A stretch of DNA of 9,837 nt. Source: an uncultured Actinomycetes bacterium (GTDB lineage: Bacteria > Actinomycetota > Acidimicrobiia > Acidimicrobiales > RAAP-2). Numbering within the stretch: position 1 is the first letter of the stretch; each line of letters opens with the position of its first letter. The stretch spans positions 1-9,837 of the forward strand of contig CAITOG010000324.1 of the NCBI GenBank assembly GCA_903893955.1, written 5' to 3'. The translations under genes were made by a program, and so were the position numbers. Of this stretch, positions 6,239-9,837 are shown one piece after another. The notes under the pieces were generated by a model. The model had not been told where the DNA came from, did no database searches, and saw nothing but the letters and a program-made list of their open reading frames with translations.

Positions 6239-7009
6239 ATGACGCATGATGCCTTCGAGATCGAGTGGTTCGAGGAGATCGGCTCCACCAACACGTACCT
6301 CATGGAGCGGGCCCGTGGCGGTTCCCCTGGGCGGCAGGTGGCAGTCGCTGATTTCCAGTCGGCTGGGCGAGGCCGGCTCGATCGTCGCTGGGAGGCGCCA
6401 CCTCGTTCAGCGCTGCTGGTGTCGGTCCTCGTTCGCGAGCAGCTCGCCCCTGAGGAGCTCTATCTGGCCACCGCGGTCGTGGCACTCTCCGGCGCAGCTG
6501 CAGCAGAGCGGGCCTCGGGCGCTCGACCCGGGCTCAAGTGGCCGAACGACTTGATCTTCGAGCAGGGCAAGGTAGCCGGGATCCTCGCCGAGGCGGATCC
6601 AACAGCCCCCGGTGGCCGACCAGGCACCACTGCCGTGGTGATCGGGATGGGCATGAACCTGACATGGCCGGGCCCACCGGGGGTCGGCGGGACGTCGTTG
6701 CTCGATGTCTCCGGCACCACGGTGGAACGGGATCAGATGCTGGCACTGTTCCTCGACGAGCTTGACGGCCGCCTTGAGCTGCTCGGCTCATCACAGGGAC
6801 GCCGGGGGATCCTCGCCGAGGTCGAGCGCTCGCTTGTGACGATTGGGCAGGAGGTCCTCGTCGAGCTGGCAACGGGCCAGGTCAGGGGTCAGGCCACCGG
6901 TCTGTCTCCAGAGGGCTTCTTGCTGGTCGAGAGCGACGACGGCATCATCGAGGTCGCTGCCGGTGACATCGTGCACCTACGGCCTGCTGATCCTGGTCCG
7001 CAGGTATAG
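6239..7009 (+). CDS. birA: Biotin--[acetyl-CoA-carboxylase] ligase
   Basis: This 256-residue ligase activates biotin as biotinyl-AMP and attaches it to the carrier-domain Lys of carboxylases, here most plausibly Lys551 of the divergent alpha chain. The catalytic domain starts at once (WFEEIGSTNTYLME, 10-23). It holds the biotin/ATP loop QSAGRGRLDRRW (40-51), KWPNDLIF with KVAGIL (100-116) and GMGMNL (136-141), and ends with an SH3-like C-terminal domain (about 205-248). There is no N-terminal helix-turn-helix, so it is a group I ligase that cannot repress genes as E. coli BirA does. I chose the ATG at 6239 because the family motif starts ten residues later and a TAGGGT box sits 7 nt upstream. 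An in-frame ATG at 6206 would add 11 residues but lacks a ribosome-binding site. The stop codon overlaps the next promoter box. Confidence 0.93.
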   Translation: MTHDAFEIEWFEEIGSTNTYLMERARGGSPGRQVAVADFQSAGRGRLDRRWEAPPRSALLVSVLVREQLAPEELYLATAVVALSGAAAAERASGARPGLKWPNDLIFEQGKVAGILAEADPTAPGGRPGTTAVVIGMGMNLTWPGPPGVGGTSLLDVSGTTVERDQMLALFLDELDGRLELLGSSQGRRGILAEVERSLVTIGQEVLVELATGQVRGQATGLSPEGFLLVESDDGIIEVAAGDIVHLRPADPGPQV

Positions 7010-7010
7010 T
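7005..7010 (+). promoter_or_regulatory. Candidate -10 box for the leaderless rmlB-like gene
   Basis: TATAGT, the closest match to the classical -10 consensus that I found in the window, overlaps the biotin ligase stop (TAG at 7007-7009). It ends 9 nt before the ATG at 7020. No ribosome-binding site lies between, so transcription probably starts at or just before the ATG. It marks the change from the biotin/propionyl-CoA block to the sugar block. Confidence 0.5.
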
Positions 7011-7019
7011 CTCGCTGCC

Positions 7020-8030
7020 ATGCGACTTCTCGTAACCGGCGGCGCCGGGTTCATCGGCTCTGCGTTCACCAGGTACTGGCGAGCGCAGCACCCCGACGAT
7101 CACGTGGTCGTTTACGACGTCTTGACCTACGCCGGGACGATGGGCTCCTTGGCGCCCGTGATCGAAGAGATTGCCTTCGTCCAGGCAAACATCCTTGACC
7201 TCGACGCGGCGCATCGTGTGATGGCCGAGCACCAGATCGACACGGTGGTCCACTTCGCGGCCGAGTCGCACAACTCCTTGGCCGTGCTCGATCCAGGACG
7301 GTTCTTTGCCACCAACGTGATGGGCACCCAGACGATGCTCGAGGCGGCGAGGCGTGCCGACGTCAGCCGCTTCCACCACATCTCGACGTGTGAGGTCTAC
7401 GGCGATCTGGCTCTCGATGCCGACGAGTCCTTCACGGAGTCCAGCCCGTATCGACCTCGGACCCCTTACAACGCGTCGAAGGCGGGCGCCGACCACGCGG
7501 TGCGGGCCTATCACGAGACCTACGAGCTGCCGATCACGATCACCAACTGCGCTAACAACTTCGGCCCGTACCAGTTCCCCGAGAAGGTGATCCCGCTTTT
7601 CATCTCACGGGCGCTCGCCGATCAGCCGCTGCCGCTCTACGCCTCGACACAGAACCGACGGGAGTGGCTCCACGTCGATGACCACTGCCGGGCCATCGAA
7701 GCAGTCCTGATGGCCGGTCGGATCGGCGAGACCTACCACGTCGGGTCGGGAGTCGAGGCGTCGATCGAGCAAATCGCCGATGCAGTGCTGGCTGCGACCT
7801 CGAGACCGTCGTCGCTCAAGACCATCGTCCCTGACCGACCAGGCCACGACCGTCGCTATCTCCTCGACAGCACGAAGATCCGCACCGAGCTCGGGTGGCA
7901 GCCCACAATCGAGTTCGACGCTGGTATCGCCGAGACGGTCGAGTGGTACGAGGCCAACCATGCGTGGTGGGCGCCGCTGCTCGAACGCGCTCCGGTGGTG
8001 GAGACCGCCTGGGGTTCTGACCGGTCCTGA
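7020..8030 (+). CDS. dTDP-glucose 4,6-dehydratase-like SDR enzyme (RmlB family), Cys-substituted active site
   Basis: This 336-residue extended short-chain dehydrogenase/reductase is closest to RmlB, which converts dTDP-glucose to dTDP-4-keto-6-deoxyglucose on the way to rhamnose and other deoxysugars. It has the NAD-binding TGGAGFIG (6-13), the catalytic YNASK (Tyr150, Lys154), NNFGPYQFPEKVIPLFI (179-195), REWLHVDDHC (214-223) and DRPGHDRRYLLD (272-283), all in family order and at full length. Two conserved segments differ. The usual S-T-D-E-V-Y-G is STCEVYG (122-128), so Cys124 replaces the catalytic Asp. The usual E-S-H-V-D-R-S is ESHNSLAV (82-89). The reaction is therefore uncertain: a 4,6-dehydratase variant or a related sugar-nucleotide enzyme. 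The start is the ATG at 7020, right before MRLLVTGGAG; longer in-frame starts lie inside the biotin ligase gene. The stop overlaps the rmlD-like start (TGATG). Confidence 0.85.
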   Translation: MRLLVTGGAGFIGSAFTRYWRAQHPDDHVVVYDVLTYAGTMGSLAPVIEEIAFVQANILDLDAAHRVMAEHQIDTVVHFAAESHNSLAVLDPGRFFATNVMGTQTMLEAARRADVSRFHHISTCEVYGDLALDADESFTESSPYRPRTPYNASKAGADHAVRAYHETYELPITITNCANNFGPYQFPEKVIPLFISRALADQPLPLYASTQNRREWLHVDDHCRAIEAVLMAGRIGETYHVGSGVEASIEQIADAVLAATSRPSSLKTIVPDRPGHDRRYLLDSTKIRTELGWQPTIEFDAGIAETVEWYEANHAWWAPLLERAPVVETAWGSDRS

Positions 8031-8947
8031 TGGCGGTGACCGTGCTCGTGACGGGCGCTGCTGGCCAGGTCGGGCGAGACCTCGTGCAGGTCCTGGCTGC
8101 TTCTGTCCCGCCTGCAGGTGTCGCGACGGCGCTGCTCGGTGCGACCCCGGTGTTGCCTGGGGAGTTCGATGTCGTCGAGCTCGACCACTCGAAGCTCGAT
8201 GTCACCAATGCCGTCGCGTGCCGAAAGGTGATCACAGCGGCTGCGCCTGAGGTGGTCGTGCACCTGGCTGCCTACACCGCCGTTGACCGAGCTGAGAGCG
8301 ATGTGGCGCGGGCGCAGCTCGTCAACGAGATCGGGACCCGCAACGTCGTCGCGGCTGCTGAGGAATCAAGTGCGCACCTCATCGCCCTCTCGACTGACTA
8401 TGTCTTCGCCGGTGACCTCGGCCGAGCTCTCGACGAGGGTGACAGAGTTGGGCCGCTTTCTGTCTACGGCAGGACCAAGCTCGACGCCGAGCGAGCCTGC
8501 CCGCCAGGGGCCACCATCGTCCGCACCTCCTGGGTCGCAGGGCTGACCGGCCGCAGCGTGGTGCACCTTGCCGCTGCGGCGGCACAGAGCGGCGCTGAGC
8601 TTCGGTTTGTTGACGACCAGGTCGGGACCTGGACTTCAGCTGCCGACCTTGCCGCCGGGTTGGTGCAGTTGATCAGGGTGCGACCCCAGGGCATCGTCCA
8701 TGTCGCCGGCTCTGGTGGCGCCTCGTGGTACGAGATCGTCAGGCGGGCAGTCGAGCTTTCAGGTGGCAGCGTCGACCAGGTCCAGGCCATCTCGACAGCA
8801 CAGCTCGATCCAGCACCAGCGGCGAAGCGGCCACCGTTCTCTCCGCTTGTCTCCCGGCGGCTCGGAGAGTTCGGCTCTACGCCGTTGCCCCACTGGACAG
8901 ACGGGCTCGGTCGTCTGGTCCGCGCGATCGACCACGAGGCGAGGTGA
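8030..8947 (+). CDS. rmlD: dTDP-4-dehydrorhamnose reductase (RmlD-like)
   Basis: RmlD reduces dTDP-4-keto-L-rhamnose to dTDP-L-rhamnose with NAD(P)H, the last step in making this activated sugar. The 305-residue protein has the family layout: LVTGAAGQVGRDL (6-18), HLAAYTAVDRAE (78-89), LSTDYVFAG (120-128), the catalytic YGRTK (Tyr146, Lys150), RTSWV (165-169) and a C-terminal R-P-P-F-S-P-L segment (267-273). The family's D-D-Q-x-G-x-P-T is DDQVGTWT (195-202), with Trp for Pro, a departure near the substrate site. A loop rich in Pro, Ala and Val (about 24-50) lengthens the N-terminal part. The ATG shares its A with the TGA stop of the rmlB-like gene, so translation is probably coupled. A related reductase of another 4-keto-6-deoxysugar is possible. 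Confidence 0.85.
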   Translation: MAVTVLVTGAAGQVGRDLVQVLAASVPPAGVATALLGATPVLPGEFDVVELDHSKLDVTNAVACRKVITAAAPEVVVHLAAYTAVDRAESDVARAQLVNEIGTRNVVAAAEESSAHLIALSTDYVFAGDLGRALDEGDRVGPLSVYGRTKLDAERACPPGATIVRTSWVAGLTGRSVVHLAAAAAQSGAELRFVDDQVGTWTSAADLAAGLVQLIRVRPQGIVHVAGSGGASWYEIVRRAVELSGGSVDQVQAISTAQLDPAPAAKRPPFSPLVSRRLGEFGSTPLPHWTDGLGRLVRAIDHEAR

Positions 8948-9040
8948 CAGGTCCCAGGAAGACGACGTCGGCGCCATGGAGTTGGCGATTTGGCGGTCCT
9001 CTCGGCGTCCTTGGAGACGGGCTTTCGAGCACTGCTCGGC

Positions 9041-9046
9041 TAGGTT
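9041..9046 (+). promoter_or_regulatory. Weak candidate -10 box before the glycosyltransferase
   Basis: TAGGTT in the 127-bp gap after the rmlD-like gene would give a leader of about 20 nt containing the AGGAGG ribosome-binding site. No -35 stands at normal spacing. The rest of the gap (8948-9074) shows no gene-like start with a ribosome-binding site and no clear terminator hairpin. Confidence 0.25.
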
Positions 9047-9064
9047 GGCCCGGACGAGTTCGAC

Positions 9065-9070
9065 AGGAGG
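9065..9070 (+). promoter_or_regulatory. Shine-Dalgarno site deciding the glycosyltransferase start
   Basis: AGGAGG is a perfect match. It lies only 1 nt from the ATG at 9072, too close for normal initiation, and 4 nt from the GTG at 9075, so the GTG is the more likely start. It also argues against the longer frame that begins within the rmlD-like gene. Confidence 0.65.
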
Positions 9071-9074
9071 CATG

Positions 9075-9800
9075 GTGGCGGTAGAGCGCACGCTGGAACC
9101 AAAGGATTTCAAGACGCTGAGCGTCCTCGTCCCCGTCTACAACGAGCAGGCGACCGTGGGTGAGGTAATCAAGCGCATCCGATCGGTCGTTGTCCCGCTC
9201 GATGTCGAGGTCATCGTGGTCGACGACGGCTCCTCAGACGGGACCGACCAGGTCCTCGCCACGATCGAGGATTCCTCGGTGAAGGTCATGAGCCACCTGA
9301 AGAACCAGGGCAAGGGTGCTGCACTTCGCACCGGGCTCCAGGCAGCGACGGGGGACATCGTCATCATCCAGGACGCCGACCTTGAGTACGACCCTGATGA
9401 CTGGAGCAAACTCCTCGACCCGATCATGAAGGGCAAGGCGCACGTCGTCTACGGCAGCCGCTTCACCGGTGAGCGAAAGAACATGTTCCTGCTCCACTGG
9501 ATCGGGAACCGGTTCCTGTCGCTCGTCACGAACGTGCTCTACGCGACCACGCTTTCGGATATGGAGACCTGCTACAAGTGCTTCGATCGACGAGCGATCG
9601 AGCCCATCCACATCGTCTCGAACCGGTTTGACTTCGAGCCGGAGATTACGGCGAAGGTCCTCCGACAGGGCTTCCGCATCTATGAGGTCCCCATCAGCTA
9701 CGCGGGCCGAGAGTTCGACGAGGGCAAGAAGATCACGTGGCGCGACGGCTTCGCTGCCCTGCGGGCTCTGGTGAAGTTCCGGTTCACAAAGACACTCTGA
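9075..9800 (+). CDS. Family 2 glycosyltransferase, dolichol-phosphate mannosyltransferase (DPM1)-like
   Basis: This 241-residue GT-A fold enzyme of family GT2 is expected to transfer a sugar from a nucleotide donor to a polyprenyl phosphate or another membrane-linked acceptor. Counting from the ATG at 9072, it shows LSVLVPVYNE (16-25), IVVDDGSSDGT (48-58), NQGKGAALRTGL (78-89), the metal-binding QDADLEYDP (100-108), YGSRF (127-131), D-M-E-T-C-Y-K-C-F (163-171), FDFEPEI (186-192) and GREFDEGKKITWRDG (212-226), in the order usual for DPM1-like enzymes. There is no C-terminal transmembrane domain, so it is a soluble or peripheral form. It follows two deoxysugar genes on the same strand, suggesting a surface-glycan role. 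Donor and acceptor are not evident. Start: GTG at 9075 by ribosome-binding-site spacing, or ATG at 9072. Confidence 0.9.
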   Translation: MAVERTLEPKDFKTLSVLVPVYNEQATVGEVIKRIRSVVVPLDVEVIVVDDGSSDGTDQVLATIEDSSVKVMSHLKNQGKGAALRTGLQAATGDIVIIQDADLEYDPDDWSKLLDPIMKGKAHVVYGSRFTGERKNMFLLHWIGNRFLSLVTNVLYATTLSDMETCYKCFDRRAIEPIHIVSNRFDFEPEITAKVLRQGFRIYEVPISYAGREFDEGKKITWRDGFAALRALVKFRFTKTL

Positions 9801-9802
9801 GC

Positions 9803-9837
9803 ATGGGTCTCTCCACGGCCGGCGCCGTGGTCGTCGA
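9803..9837 (+). CDS. Partial 5' end of a possible downstream gene
   Basis: An ATG 2 nt after the glycosyltransferase stop opens a frame reading MGLSTAGAVVV to the window edge. The close spacing and hydrophobic, Ala/Val-rich start fit a coupled next gene, perhaps with an N-terminal membrane segment. No good ribosome-binding site is visible and eleven codons do not identify a family. The same bases form the hairpin at 9813-9830, so the stretch could instead be a non-coding 3' end. Confidence 0.4.
   Translation, partial: MGLSTAGAVVV
9813..9830. repeat. Perfect inverted repeat just after the glycosyltransferase gene
   Basis: CCACGGC, a 4-nt CGGC loop, then GCCGTGG: a G/C-rich 7-bp stem starting 12 nt after the stop. 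There is no T-run after it, so it is not a classical intrinsic terminator. It could act as a U-less terminator or be a by-product of the GC-rich start of the next frame. Confidence 0.35.

Noticed and set aside
6843..7019. Longer start of the rmlB-like gene inside the biotin ligase
   Set aside because: The family begins with the NAD-binding strand directly after the ATG at 7020; the upstream codons are an out-of-frame reading of the ligase.
8700..9071. Longer start of the glycosyltransferase inside the rmlD-like gene, or at the ATG 8976
   Set aside because: The added residues are Arg/Ser-rich and unlike the family; the perfect AGGAGG at 9065-9070 marks the later start.

Overview
This is a gene-dense, high-G+C bacterial window. 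Start codons are often GTG, and third codon positions are strongly G/C. The protein set (stand-alone methylmalonyl-CoA mutase large subunit, actinobacterial-style fused biotin carboxylase/biotin carrier protein, biotin ligase without a DNA-binding domain) fits an actinobacterium. Several starts lack a ribosome-binding site but have a TANNNT box 7-9 nt upstream, which fits the leaderless transcripts common in actinobacteria. An Acidimicrobiia-like source is my best guess, but it is only a guess; nothing here fixes the genus.

Left half (1-7009), propionyl-CoA/methylmalonyl-CoA and biotin. The window opens with the first ten codons of a minus-strand gene that look like a methylmalonyl-CoA epimerase. 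It diverges from a plus-strand methylmalonyl-CoA mutase large subunit (125-1723). Four minus-strand genes follow, read from right to left: an acyl-CoA carboxylase alpha chain with biotin carboxylase and biotin carrier domains (6147-4390), an M20 amidohydrolase overlapping it by one base (4390-3212), a TupA-like ATP-grasp protein with an N-terminal membrane segment (3191-2115), and a small ABM-fold monooxygenase-like protein (2032-1736), which may have its own promoter. The biotin protein ligase (6239-7009) diverges from the carboxylase it presumably biotinylates. The 91-bp gap between them contains a single TA step, at the centre of a perfect palindrome that can be read as a -10 box on either strand. 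Together, carboxylase alpha, biotin ligase, epimerase and mutase outline propionyl-CoA -> methylmalonyl-CoA -> succinyl-CoA. The carboxyltransferase beta subunit and the B12-binding mutase subunit are not in the window.

Right half (7020-9837), nucleotide-sugar and surface-glycan genes, all on the plus strand. An RmlB-like 4,6-dehydratase (7020-8030) is joined by a TGATG overlap to an RmlD-like dTDP-4-dehydrorhamnose reductase (8030-8947). After a 127-bp gap comes a DPM1-like family 2 glycosyltransferase (about 9075-9800), and then a further reading frame cut off by the window end. The RmlB-like protein has Cys where the family's catalytic Asp normally sits, so its exact reaction is open. RmlA and RmlC are not present here.

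No rRNA, tRNA, CRISPR array, insertion sequence, integrase or long repeat was seen, and no stretch over 300 bases lacks a gene. I found no clearly new system. The best leads are the leaderless-promoter pattern with its symmetric shared -10, the Cys-substituted dehydratase, and the ATP-grasp/amidohydrolase pair behind the carboxylase.
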